Source: Lachnospiraceae bacterium
GTDB taxonomy: Bacteria; Bacillota; Clostridia; Lachnospirales; Lachnospiraceae
Direction: 5' to 3'
Assembly (NCBI GenBank): GCA_022769665.1
Contig: JALEIR010000046.1
Coordinates: 1-39,792 of the forward strand
DNA length: 39,792 nucleotides
Shown here: piece after piece, positions 7,068 to 15,661 of the stretch
Position numbering within the stretch: the stretch's first letter is position 1
Layout of the letters: each line of letters starts with the position of its first letter
Program-made: the position numbers and the translations under genes
The notes under the pieces: generated by a model
What the model saw: only the letters and a program-made list of their open reading frames with translations
What the model was told of the DNA's origin: nothing
Databases searched by the model: none

Positions 7068-7097
7068 ATATCGACAGATTAAATGATTTCCTTAACC
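7068..7097 (-). promoter_or_regulatory. Sigma-28 (SigD/FliA)-like promoter, copy 1
   Basis: Minus strand: GGTTAA (7092-7097), 16 nt, GTCGATAT (7068-7075). The -10 matches GCCGATAT at 7 of 8 positions; -35 and spacing are identical to the copy at 3227-3256. It would drive the operon starting at 6961. Confidence 0.6.
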
Positions 7098-7137
7098 GCA
7101 TAAGAAATAATTTACATTTAAATTCAGAATCTTATAT

Positions 7138-7178
7138 CTATTAGCCATTTTCAATATTTTTTCGTTTTTGGCTAATAG
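7138..7178. repeat. Perfect 9-bp inverted repeat
   Basis: CTATTAGCC (7138-7146) and GGCTAATAG (7170-7178) flank a 23-nt T-rich loop, about 40 bp upstream of the -35 of promoter copy 1. It could be an operator. The remaining 7228-7510 and 7546-7800 hold no gene I can support. Confidence 0.45.
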
Positions 7179-7195
7179 AAGCATGGCATTAAAAA

Positions 7196-7227
7196 ACAGC
7201 ACCGGACATTTGACTATCCGATGCTGT
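7196..7227 (-). terminator. Intrinsic terminator for leftward transcription
   Basis: ACAGCA-C-CGGA pairs with TCCG-A-TGCTGT (one mismatch, 10-nt loop). On the minus strand the stem runs straight into TTTTT. It would insulate the accessory operon from leftward read-through. No gene is recognised immediately upstream, so it may be left over from a lost gene. Confidence 0.55.
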
Positions 7228-7510
7228 GTTCTGTATTTTTAACTGCCAACCTGGGGATTCAATAATTTGTCGCAAATGAAATATTGTTATAATCGTTTTC
7301 TTGGGCTCCCAAAATCGAGCACCATATCGGGCACCACAAGGGCACCAATTTTCTATAAAATATATGAACCTATAACAAGTTATATGTGAGATGAATTTTT
7401 CCCAAGTCCAGTGTATATGCGGTTTCAAAGAGATTTAATAAGTTTTATGGAGATACATGAAATAGGACTTCATATAACGATTCCTAGTTTCATATCTTCT
7501 CCTTTTGTTT

Positions 7511-7545
7511 GGGGACGTTTCTTTTGTCACGGCCAGCGCCCTTTG
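7511..7545. repeat. Left inverted repeat of the RAYT unit
   Basis: 35 nt beginning GGGGACGTTTCTTTTG and ending CAGCGCCCTTTG. It matches the reverse complement of 8598-8632 at 31 of 35 positions. The GGGGACGGTTCTTTT type of motif is, from memory, a recurrent intergenic repeat in Clostridia. Confidence 0.75.
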
Positions 7546-7819
7546 CCACGCCGCCTTTTTATGCTCCCCAGAATATTTCTTACTATCAAAAAACCAGACG
7601 TGTCAATGCTACCACAGAAATTAGAAAAACTCAATATTTTACTATTTACTTTTTTCTGAAAAGTTGTATGATATGAGCATAGAATTTGCATATTCTTATG
7701 TAATCTAATTTTTTCGGTGTTGTTCTTTCTTCAGAAGCAAAACACTACTCGTGGTTTTTCAACCGCTTTGCCTCATCTTATGAAAACAAAAATACAACAT
7801 TTGTTGGGAGGAACTTTAT

Positions 7820-8596
7820 TTGCCAAGACATTCACGAAAAAAAGCTTCAACTCAGACCTATCATGTAGTTATTAAAGGAGCCGACAGACAATTACTATTT
7901 GAGGAAACAAAGGATTATAAAAAGTATTTAGATATTTTGGAATACTATAAAGAAAAATTACATTTTGAAATTTATGCATATTGCCTCATGTCAAATCATG
8001 TTCATCTGTTAATCCATCACCCGGAAACGGTTTCTCTTGAATCCATATTCAGACACATAAACACAACCTATGCTACTTGGTTCAATTTGAAATACAATCG
8101 TACCGGTTTTGTTCAGGATGGACGCTATTTCAGCGAACCTGTTGAAACCAACCGTTATCTGCTTACCGTTGTAAAATACATTCATTATAATCCAACCAAA
8201 GCAGGACTGGAACAATCACCCGGAACAGATTACCCATGGAGCAGCTACCATGATTATCAATCGAAAACTTTCGGTTTAACCGATATCGACTTTGTCCTTA
8301 AGCTATTGGGTTCACAAGAACACTTTACAGCCATGCATAGCAACGTTCCGAATGATGATTGTTTTGATATTCATAAATCTCGCAAAAGAATACCTGATGA
8401 TGTAGCCAAGGATATCATTATGCAAAATTGTGCATGCAATTCGACAACAGATTTCCAAAAACTTTCATTATTGAATCGAAACAGTGCCATCCTTCTTTTG
8501 CATGAAAAAGGTCTCTCGGTCCGACAGTTGAATCGTCTCACCGGGACACCTCGAGGAGTGATTGAAAGGCTTATAGCAAAAAAGAACGATAAGTAA
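7820..8596 (+). CDS. REP-associated tyrosine transposase (RAYT, Y1_Tnp/HUH family)
   Basis: 258 residues, starting at TTG with GGGAGG 8 nt upstream. The HUH single-strand nuclease domain is intact: N60-H-V-H62 in MSNHVHLLIHH supplies the metal-binding histidines, and YIHYNPTKAGL carries the likely catalytic Tyr-120. The C-terminal 90 residues end in LSVRQLNRLTGTPRGVIERL, a helix-turn-helix like the DnaA C-terminal domain often seen in Firmicutes RAYTs. These enzymes cut and move short palindromic REP DNA at specific ends, acting on single strands. The gene lies between 35-nt inverted repeats; the right repeat starts 2 nt after its stop. It is the only plus-strand gene between 1400 and 28033. 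It looks functional: no frameshift and all key residues present. Confidence 0.88.
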   Translation: MPRHSRKKASTQTYHVVIKGADRQLLFEETKDYKKYLDILEYYKEKLHFEIYAYCLMSNHVHLLIHHPETVSLESIFRHINTTYATWFNLKYNRTGFVQDGRYFSEPVETNRYLLTVVKYIHYNPTKAGLEQSPGTDYPWSSYHDYQSKTFGLTDIDFVLKLLGSQEHFTAMHSNVPNDDCFDIHKSRKRIPDDVAKDIIMQNCACNSTTDFQKLSLLNRNSAILLLHEKGLSVRQLNRLTGTPRGVIERLIAKKNDK

Positions 8597-8597
8597 C

Positions 8598-8632
8598 CAA
8601 AGGGCGCTGGTCGTGGCAAAAGAACCGTCCCT
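8598..8632. repeat. Right inverted repeat of the RAYT unit
   Basis: 35 nt from CAAAGGGCGCTGG to AACCGTCCCT, inverted relative to 7511-7545 with 4 mismatches. Its outer end overlaps the rsgA stop codon (8631-8633) by two bases, so the unit sits exactly at the 3' end of rsgA. Confidence 0.75.
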
Positions 8633-9506
8633 AGTATTTCCTCTTATTCTTCAGTTCCTCATAGAGAAGACAATAATTCTCATATCGCATCCTGCTGATC
8701 TTTTCCTCCGCCACAGCATCCCTGATACCGCAGACCGGCTCGTTGATGTGGGCGCATCCTCCAAACTTACAGTATTTCTCATAGGGTGCAAACTCCGGAT
8801 AATACTGTGCAAGCTGCTCTTTCTCCAAATCGAACAATCCCAGCGAGCTGAAGCCCGGTGTATCCAGAATATAGGTATTCTCCCAGGCTGCCAGAAGTTC
8901 CGTATGTCTGGTGGTATGCTTACCCCGCTCTATCTTTGCGCTGATTTGTCCTGTCTCCATTACCGTCTGTGCCTGCAGACAATTGACAATCGAAGACTTG
9001 CCCACTCCGCTGGGGCCTGCAACAGTCGTGGTTCTGCCATCCAGCATTCCTTTCAGCTGTTCCATGCCCTTCCCCTGCCTTGCACTGACTGTCAGGGTTC
9101 GATAACCACAGGAGGCGTATATCCGTTCATACTCCGCTCCATCCCCGTCTTCGTCTATATCCTGCTTGTTAAAGCAGATAATGCAGGGGATGTTCTGCTG
9201 TCCCATCATAATCAAGAATCTGTCAAGCAGGTTGAAGTTAGGTTTGGGCTTGACAATGGAAAAAATCACCAGTGCCTGATCCACATTGGCCACAGCAGGA
9301 CGAATCAGCTCACTCTTCCTCGGAAGAAGCTCGCTGATATTGCCCAGTGCCTTTTCCTCATCCAGCACATCCAGTACCACATCATCTCCAACCAACGGCT
9401 TTTTATGATCTTTTCGGAACACGCCCTTGGCTTTACATTCATACAGACAGCCCTCCGCATGTACATAGTAAAAACCGGCAATTCCCTTTACTATTTTTCC
9501 CTGCAT
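8631..9506 (-). CDS. rsgA: Ribosome small subunit-dependent GTPase A
   Basis: A circularly permuted GTPase that assists late 30S ribosome maturation. Order of parts: N-terminal OB fold, NKQD (113-116), P-loop GPSGVGKS (164-171), DTPGFSSLGLFD switch region, and a C-terminal zinc site in CKFGGCAHINEPVCGI. Start chosen at ATG 9506 (MQGKIVKGIAGFYYV, 291 residues), which fits the family and has GGAG 10 nt upstream. A TTG at 9533 would overlap prkC and is less likely. It follows prkC by 7 nt, the usual prkC-rsgA order. Genes that commonly follow in Firmicutes (rpe, thiN) are absent; the RAYT unit is there instead. Confidence 0.95.
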   Translation of the reverse strand: MQGKIVKGIAGFYYVHAEGCLYECKAKGVFRKDHKKPLVGDDVVLDVLDEEKALGNISELLPRKSELIRPAVANVDQALVIFSIVKPKPNFNLLDRFLIMMGQQNIPCIICFNKQDIDEDGDGAEYERIYASCGYRTLTVSARQGKGMEQLKGMLDGRTTTVAGPSGVGKSSIVNCLQAQTVMETGQISAKIERGKHTTRHTELLAAWENTYILDTPGFSSLGLFDLEKEQLAQYYPEFAPYEKYCKFGGCAHINEPVCGIRDAVAEEKISRMRYENYCLLYEELKNKRKY

Positions 9507-9513
9507 GCACACA

Positions 9514-11661
9514 TTACTCCGCTGTAAATTCAATTCTTCTGGTAAAGGATTTACTTTCCGTAGTCCCCGGAACAGTCACCTCATTGCCATTCTCATCCGT
9601 TGTTGTACTTCCCGGTGTCGTCACCTCATAAGTCAGGGTAAGGGTTCCGCCCGCAGAAGACAAGCCATAATAATTTGCCGCATATGGGAAGCTTGAGGTA
9701 CTGGTCTCCAACAGCACGGTTCCGTCATCAGCCACCAGTTTCAGGTTCACGGAAGATCCGGATACAAAGTCCGGGGCCTCCGAAACGGTAGGTGCCGAGA
9801 TACTGGCATTACATTTGTATGTGGCCGCCTGTGGCTCGGGTCCCTTGCTTACTTTAATGTCAACTATAGTCCCTTCCTCTACCCAGGAGCCGTGAGAATA
9901 GCTCTGATAGCAAATCAGGCCTTCCGCGTATTCATCGTTGTACACATAAGAGACCGTTCCGATATCCAGCTTCGCCTCGTGAGCTTCCACGGTTCCGTCC
10001 ATCTCCGTTAAGCCCATCAGATTCGGCACCCGTGTTTTTGCTTCTTCCACACCCAGACTCACTGTCAGGGTCACGTTGGTTCCCTTTGCCACTTTCCCCC
10101 CGGGTACCGGCGTCTGTGCCGCAACAATCCCGGCAGCCACCGTATCCGAATATGCTTCCATTCTGGTAACCGCAAATCCCAGTGCTGTCAATGTAGAATT
10201 AGCTTCCTCATAGGTAATTCCGGTAACGGAAGGCACCTCCACACCCTGTGGACCTGCACTTGCAATCAGTGTGATGGTACTGCCTTTTGGAACCTCTGTC
10301 CCCATCTCCACACCGGCTTTGATTACGATGCCCGCATCAACCACATCGGACTCTTCATAGTTAACTTCCGACTTCAGGCCAAGCTCCGCCAAAACATTTC
10401 TGGCATCCTCTACCATCAATTTTTCCACATCGGGCATTGTCACATATTCCACACTCTCCGCGGAGGATTCCTCAGAGATTTCATCTGTCTGAATCGGACT
10501 TCCGGACTCATTATCGTCCTTGCCCATTCCTTTAAACACATTAATGGCGAGAATAATCACAATGATGCAAATCACAACGCCTGCCGCCACGGCCAGCAGT
10601 GTTGTCACCTTTTCCATTCTTGGATTATAGTCATAATCCTCTCCGTCATCGGAGTTCTCTCCGTTATCATACAAGGAAGCCGTATCAGAGCGGAGCCGCA
10701 TCGTCTCCTCGCCCCTCTGGTATTTTTCCTGATATTCCTCCTGATACGCGGCCCGACGCTTAATCTGTGCCATCTCACCGTCCGTAATCATTCTGGTGTT
10801 ACTCTCCATATCCGGATCGTTTTGCACCACAAAATCTTCCTCCGGATTCATGAGCGATTGTTTTAAATCGGCAATCAGCTCCGCCATATTCTGATATCTG
10901 CGGTCAGGAGATTTCTGACAACATTTCAGCACAATACTCTCAACCGCTGTCGGTATCTCAGGCACAAACTCCTTGGGAGAAGGCATTTCCTCCTGAATGT
11001 GTTTGATTGCAATGGCTACCGTAGTCTCTCCGTTAAAAGGTACTCTTCCGGTGAGCATCTCAAACATGGTAATTCCCAGTGAGTAAATATCACTCTTCTC
11101 GTCACTGTAGCCTCCTCGCGCCTGTTCCGGTGAGGTATAATGTACAGAACCCATCACATTGGACGTGATGGTATTACTGGTAGCTGCCTTGGCAATACCG
11201 AAATCCGTCACCTTTACTTTTCCGTCTTTGGAAATGATAATATTCTGGGGTTTAATATCGCGATGGATAATGTGATTATTGTGAGCCGCTTCAATTCCCA
11301 TGCTCACCTGTATTGCAATGCTGACTGCCTCTTTGTAAGACAGTCTTGCTTTCTTTTCAATATACTTTTTGAGAGTAATCCCCTCTACAAGTTCCATGAC
11401 AATGTAGTAAATGCCGTTTTCCTCACCCACATCATACACATTTACGATATTGGGATGCATCAGTCCGGCAGCTGCCTGGGCCTCAATTCTAAATTTTGAA
11501 ACAAAATTTGCGTTTTCACTAAACTCCTGTTTCAGAACTTTTACCGCAACAAAACGGTTGAGTTTATGACATTTTGCTTTATAAACATCCGACATGCCAC
11601 CGGTTCCGATTTTTTCCAATATCTCGTACCGGTCACCTATCATCATTCCAATCTTTATCAT
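9514..11661 (-). CDS. prkC: PASTA-domain Ser/Thr protein kinase (PrkC/Stk1)
   Basis: 715 residues. The cytoplasmic Hanks-type kinase domain (about 11-270) has a Gly-rich loop GTGGMSDVY, Lys-41 in AVKVLKQ, HRDIKPQN (133-140) and DFG (153-155). A charged juxtamembrane linker with many Ser/Thr and RRAAYQEEYQEKYQ leads to one membrane helix (353-375). Outside are three PASTA repeats (about 406-470, 473-537, 543-607), which bind peptidoglycan fragments. A C-terminal Thr/Ser-rich beta domain of about 100 residues follows. It senses cell-wall material and phosphorylates division, wall and translation proteins. GGAG lies 7 nt before the ATG. Its antagonist phosphatase lies directly upstream. Confidence 0.96.
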   Translation of the reverse strand: MIKIGMMIGDRYEILEKIGTGGMSDVYKAKCHKLNRFVAVKVLKQEFSENANFVSKFRIEAQAAAGLMHPNIVNVYDVGEENGIYYIVMELVEGITLKKYIEKKARLSYKEAVSIAIQVSMGIEAAHNNHIIHRDIKPQNIIISKDGKVKVTDFGIAKAATSNTITSNVMGSVHYTSPEQARGGYSDEKSDIYSLGITMFEMLTGRVPFNGETTVAIAIKHIQEEMPSPKEFVPEIPTAVESIVLKCCQKSPDRRYQNMAELIADLKQSLMNPEEDFVVQNDPDMESNTRMITDGEMAQIKRRAAYQEEYQEKYQRGEETMRLRSDTASLYDNGENSDDGEDYDYNPRMEKVTTLLAVAAGVVICIIVIILAINVFKGMGKDDNESGSPIQTDEISEESSAESVEYVTMPDVEKLMVEDARNVLAELGLKSEVNYEESDVVDAGIVIKAGVEMGTEVPKGSTITLIASAGPQGVEVPSVTGITYEEANSTLTALGFAVTRMEAYSDTVAAGIVAAQTPVPGGKVAKGTNVTLTVSLGVEEAKTRVPNLMGLTEMDGTVEAHEAKLDIGTVSYVYNDEYAEGLICYQSYSHGSWVEEGTIVDIKVSKGPEPQAATYKCNASISAPTVSEAPDFVSGSSVNLKLVADDGTVLLETSTSSFPYAANYYGLSSAGGTLTLTYEVTTPGSTTTDENGNEVTVPGTTESKSFTRRIEFTAE

Positions 11662-11700
11662 ACATGCTCTCCATACTAACTAAAAATGAATGTCCGGGTC

Positions 11701-12432
11701 CTACCCCAACGGCTCAATCAATATCACACTGATATTATCCCTGCCGCCGTTCTCGTTTGCTTTGCGGACCAGCTCCTCCGCTTTCTCCACAATATCCCGG
11801 GCTCCATCCAGTATCATACGGATTTCTTCATCCTCCAACATATTGGTCAGCCCGTCTGTACACATGAGAATCAAATCTCCCTCCTTCAGCTTTACACTAA
11901 AGAAATCTGCCTTCACCTGATCCTCTGCGCCTACCGCTCTGGTAATGATATTTTTATCCGGATGGTTTCTGGCTTCCTCACGTCCCAGTCCACCGCTTCT
12001 GACCATTTCCTCCACCCAGGAATGGTCTCTTGTTATTTGTCTGATTTTATGGCCGCTCACTACGTATAATCTGCTGTCGCCCACATTTGCAACATGCAAT
12101 TCATCCCCAACGCATACGGCAGCTACGACAGTAGTACCCATGCCTTCCAGTTCCGGCGCTTTTCCGGCGCATTCCCGTACTGCGGTGTTGGCATCGGCAA
12201 TCGCCTGTGCCAAAGCTTTTTCCGGCAGTTTTTCATCGGTGCTTCCGATTCTTTCCACAATGGTATTCACAGCCAGCTTCGATGCATAATCACCTGCATT
12301 GTGACCTCCCATTCCGTCTGCCACGACGAAAAGATTCGGCATGGCTCCCACCGGCTGCTCCGAGGTGTACACATAGTCCTGATTCAATTTTCTTCTTCTA
12401 CCGATATTGGTAACGGAAAACGTCTTAAGCAC
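11701..12432 (-). CDS. prpC: PP2C-type Ser/Thr phosphatase (PrpC/Stp)
   Basis: 243 residues from a GTG start at 12432, chosen because GGAGG lies 9 nt upstream and the family begins near VTNIGRRRKLNQD; a longer frame to 12495 lies inside rlmN. Metal-binding PP2C motifs are present: NQDY near residue 17, VVADGMGGHNAGD, VGDSRLYV, CTDGLTNML and GGRDNISVILI. It removes phosphates placed by PrkC. Its start overlaps the rlmN stop by 8 nt, and it is followed 39 nt later by prkC, the classic pair. Confidence 0.95.
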   Translation of the reverse strand: MLKTFSVTNIGRRRKLNQDYVYTSEQPVGAMPNLFVVADGMGGHNAGDYASKLAVNTIVERIGSTDEKLPEKALAQAIADANTAVRECAGKAPELEGMGTTVVAAVCVGDELHVANVGDSRLYVVSGHKIRQITRDHSWVEEMVRSGGLGREEARNHPDKNIITRAVGAEDQVKADFFSVKLKEGDLILMCTDGLTNMLEDEEIRMILDGARDIVEKAEELVRKANENGGRDNISVILIEPLG

Positions 12433-13492
12433 GCGCTGTTTCCTCCAAAGTCCGCAGGGCATCGGTATGCTTGCGTCTGAGCTGCCCGCATGCACCGTCT
12501 ATATCCCTGCCCATTTCCCTTCTAATAGTAACATTTATTTTGTTTTTTTCAAGTTTATTTTTAAATGCCTGTATTCTCGCCGACTCGGATTGAACAAAAT
12601 CCCGTTCCTTTATGGGGTTTACGGGAATCAGATTGACATGGCAGCAAAGCGGTCCCGCCAATGCCGCCAGCTCCGCCGCATCCTCATCCGTATCATTGAC
12701 TCCGCCCACCAGACTGTACTCAAAAGTAATTCTCCGCCCTGTCTGTGAGAAATAGTACTTACATGCCGACATCAGCTCTGCGATAGAGTATTTGTTTGCA
12801 ATGGGCATCAACCTTCTTCTCTTCTCATCGGTAGTCGCATGCAGTGACAATGCCAAGGTAATCTGGAGCTTCTCTTTTGCAAGCTGCTTCATCTTTGGCA
12901 CAATCCCGCAGGTTGACACCGTCACGTTGCGCTGGCTGATGTTTAGTCCGTTCTCATCGGTGAGAATATGGATAAACTTTAACAGGTTGTCATAATTATC
13001 CATCGGTTCACCCGTTCCCATTACAACCACATTGGACACTCTTTCTCCCGTCAGCCGCTGAATGGAATAAATTTGATCCAGCATTTCCGACGGGCGGAGA
13101 TTCCGCTCCAGACCATCCAGTGTAGAAGCACAGAAACGACACCCCATGCGGCAGCCGACCTGTGACGAAATACAGACGCTGTTTCCATGTTTATACTGCA
13201 TCCAGACACTTTCCACAACATTTCCGTCAGACAGCCCGAACAAAAACTTTTTTGTGCCGTCCAGTTTCGACTCCTGTATTTCCACAGTTTCAAGCGAGGT
13301 ATAGCTGAATTTCTTCCCGCATTCCTCCCGCAGAGATTTGGAAAGATTTGTCATCTCTTCAAAACCTGCTGCCAACTTAACATGCATCCACTGATACATC
13401 TGCTTTGCCCGAAACGCCTTTTCTCCCATTACTGCAAGCTCTGCGGTCAGTTCCCCGAGTGTCATTGACTTAATATCTGTTTTTTCTTCCAT
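12425..13492 (-). CDS. rlmN: 23S rRNA (adenine2503-C2)-methyltransferase / tRNA A37 methylase
   Basis: A radical SAM methyltransferase that methylates C2 of A2503 in 23S rRNA and A37 in some tRNAs. The cluster motif CRMGCRFC (C114, C118, C121) binds the 4Fe-4S centre. The C-terminal GACGQLR contains the methyl-carrying Cys, and the other conserved Cys is in VSTCGIVP. Start taken at ATG 13492 (MEEKTDIKSM, 355 residues), with AAGGGA 7 nt upstream; ATG 13498 is an alternative two codons earlier. It overlaps prpC and lies 10 nt from the rsmB stop. Confidence 0.95.
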   Translation of the reverse strand: MEEKTDIKSMTLGELTAELAVMGEKAFRAKQMYQWMHVKLAAGFEEMTNLSKSLREECGKKFSYTSLETVEIQESKLDGTKKFLFGLSDGNVVESVWMQYKHGNSVCISSQVGCRMGCRFCASTLDGLERNLRPSEMLDQIYSIQRLTGERVSNVVVMGTGEPMDNYDNLLKFIHILTDENGLNISQRNVTVSTCGIVPKMKQLAKEKLQITLALSLHATTDEKRRRLMPIANKYSIAELMSACKYYFSQTGRRITFEYSLVGGVNDTDEDAAELAALAGPLCCHVNLIPVNPIKERDFVQSESARIQAFKNKLEKNKINVTIRREMGRDIDGACGQLRRKHTDALRTLEETARA

Positions 13493-13502
13493 TGTCATTC
13501 CC

Positions 13503-14909
13503 TTATTCTTCAGGCCGCACAAATCCGGCGATAAAAAAGCCGTCAGCTTCCATATAACCCGGCAAAAGCTGAATACAGGCTTTTTCTTCTTCCTCAGACA
13601 ATTCCCCGTCGCTTTTCATGGATGCTCTCCTGATAGCAGTAACTCTTCTCTTCTGCTCCAATAAACATCCGGGCAGCCTGTCTTCCAGACTTTTTGGGAT
13701 AAATCCAAGTTCCTCGGTCAGGAATCGCATCATATCCTCATTTTCAGCCCTGTCTATGGTACAGGTACTGTAAAGAAGCGTTCCTCCCGGTCGAACATAT
13801 CCGGCACAGGTTCTCACAATTCTTTTTTGAAGGTCTGATAAATTTTTCAGTCCTTCGGGGCTTACGTGGTACTTGATGTCGCGTTTTTTCCCAAGAATTC
13901 CCAGACCTGAACAGGGGACATCCAAAAGCAGCACATCAGCTTTCTCTTTATATGCCTCATCAAATTGTGTGGCATCCCAAACTTGTATTTCTATGTTCTC
14001 CGCACCCATGCGGTCTGCGTTTTCCCGGATAAGCCCTGTCTTTTCTTCCGACACATCACGGCTCAATACCTTTGCTGCCCTTTCTGCCGCCAGAAGAGAC
14101 TTTCCTCCCGGTGCTGCGCAGGCATCCAGTACAAAATCCCCTGCTTTGATTCCCGCAGCTTCCACCGCCAGTGCCGAGCTTATATCCTGGACAATCCACT
14201 GTCCCTCTGCAAATCCCGGCAACCCCGTCATATTACCGCCGTATTCCATGGTATATAAATAGGGCAGATAGCTGCTTCGTTGCAGTATAGCACCCTCATT
14301 CTCCATTTTACGACAAATATCTTCCCGCTCCTTTGCGGAAAGATCGGTTCGAAATCTCAGAGATACGGGATGAATTTCCAAAAGTCCCCTAAGCATTGTT
14401 TCCGTTATTTCTTCCGCATATTCATCCAGCCAATGCTGTACCAGCCACTCCGGCATGGAGTACTCCACAGAAAGTCTTGCCGCCGGATTCGTCTTTTCAT
14501 CCGGCAGGGGCAAATGCTCCTTATTTCTGGAAATATTCCTCAGCACCCCATTGACAAAACCGCGCAGATTGCCGAACTTTCGCTTCGCTGCCAGCTTACA
14601 AGCCTCGTTGCACACTGCACTGTCGGGGACCGTATCCATATAGAGCAGCTGATAAACACTCATTCTCATCAGACATCTGATCAGGGGCTTCATCTTTCTC
14701 ACCGGAACCGAAGAATAATGGTTTAAATAATAATCCAATTCTATCTGCCGCTCGACGGTTCCCTCCGTCACTCTCTTGATAAAGGACTTATCCCTGACCT
14801 CCAGATAATCGTATTTGTCCAAAACTGCCTTTAACAGTTGATTTGAATACTGCCCTTCCCTCTCCAGGGAAAGCAAAGTATCCAACACAATTTCTCTCAC
14901 ATTTTCCAC
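13503..14909 (-). CDS. rsmB: 16S rRNA (cytosine967-C5)-methyltransferase
   Basis: 468 residues starting at GTG (MENVREIVLD), with GGAGAG 11 nt upstream. It has an N-terminal NusB-like RNA-binding domain (1-140) and a Rossmann methyltransferase domain with SAM motif DACAAPGGKSLLAA, the motif IV Cys in DVPCSGLGI and the catalytic Cys in STCTIDRAENE. It carries an unusually long C-terminal PUA-like tail (FIPKSLEDRLPG... to FVRPEE). Spaced 6 nt from the peptidase gene upstream. Confidence 0.94.
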   Translation of the reverse strand: MENVREIVLDTLLSLEREGQYSNQLLKAVLDKYDYLEVRDKSFIKRVTEGTVERQIELDYYLNHYSSVPVRKMKPLIRCLMRMSVYQLLYMDTVPDSAVCNEACKLAAKRKFGNLRGFVNGVLRNISRNKEHLPLPDEKTNPAARLSVEYSMPEWLVQHWLDEYAEEITETMLRGLLEIHPVSLRFRTDLSAKEREDICRKMENEGAILQRSSYLPYLYTMEYGGNMTGLPGFAEGQWIVQDISSALAVEAAGIKAGDFVLDACAAPGGKSLLAAERAAKVLSRDVSEEKTGLIRENADRMGAENIEIQVWDATQFDEAYKEKADVLLLDVPCSGLGILGKKRDIKYHVSPEGLKNLSDLQKRIVRTCAGYVRPGGTLLYSTCTIDRAENEDMMRFLTEELGFIPKSLEDRLPGCLLEQKRRVTAIRRASMKSDGELSEEEEKACIQLLPGYMEADGFFIAGFVRPEE

Positions 14910-14915
14910 GGTTGC

Positions 14916-15614
14916 TTAATCTCTCCTTCTGCGGTTACCGAACAGAAGAATCAAACGGAGCAGCTGTAAAATTGAGGATGCGGCCGCTGCCACATATGTC
15001 ATGGCTGCCGCGCCCAATACTTTCTTGCAGCCGGTATTTTCCTCGGTGCTCATCAATCCGTACTGGTCAATCTTGGCGATGGCTCTGGATGAAGCGTTAA
15101 ACTCCACCGGTAAAGTCACCAGCTGAAAAAGCACAGACAGGGAAAATGCCCAAATACCGATTTGAATCAAAATATTGTTAAAACTTAAGATTATTCCCAG
15201 AATAATCAGGGGAATTCCCAACTTGCTGCCGATATTGACCACAGGAACCAAAGCGGTTCTGAAATTTAACGGTGCATATCCCTTTGCGTGCTGAATGGCA
15301 TGGCCACACTCGTGAGCTGCCACGCCCACCGCCGTAACGGAAGCACTGTTATAATTCTGATAAGCCAGTCTTACCGTATTTGTTCTGGGGTCATAATGGT
15401 CCCCGGAATCCGACTGCAGGCACTCAATCTGTACATTATACAAGCCCTCGTTATTCAGAATGCGTCTTGCCGCCTCTGCTCCGGTCAGCCCGGTTGAATT
15501 TCTGACCTTGTCGTATTTCTTCATAACACGGTTTACATGAGCACTGGCTCCCATACAGAGAAGCATTCCGACAATGACTAAAATATAGGTAAAATCATAA
15601 TAAAAATACGGCAT
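14916..15614 (-). CDS. YugP-type membrane zinc metallopeptidase
   Basis: 232 residues of the Zn_peptidase_2 (DUF/YugP) family. The zinc motif HECGH is at residues 101-105 in VAAHECGHAIQHAKGY. An N-terminal membrane helix (about 6-22) is followed by further hydrophobic segments at about 120-170 and near the C-terminus. The physiological substrate of this family is unknown. It sits between fmt and rsmB, a position seen in several Clostridia and tight enough to be in the operon. Confidence 0.85.
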   Translation of the reverse strand: MPYFYYDFTYILVIVGMLLCMGASAHVNRVMKKYDKVRNSTGLTGAEAARRILNNEGLYNVQIECLQSDSGDHYDPRTNTVRLAYQNYNSASVTAVGVAAHECGHAIQHAKGYAPLNFRTALVPVVNIGSKLGIPLIILGIILSFNNILIQIGIWAFSLSVLFQLVTLPVEFNASSRAIAKIDQYGLMSTEENTGCKKVLGAAAMTYVAAAASSILQLLRLILLFGNRRRRD

Positions 15615-15661
15615 ATTTTCCTTCTTCCTTTCTGAAATTCACATATTCAAATCAAAAATTG

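Noticed and set aside
7189..7428. Minus-strand ORF of 79 codons that might be an integrase C-terminal tail
   Set aside because: A shifted frame reads somewhat integrase-like, but there is no catalytic motif or start signal to support it.
8613..9527. 304-codon plus-strand ORF opposite rsgA
   Set aside because: It is the antisense of rsgA, has no ribosome-binding site and reads as low-quality protein.
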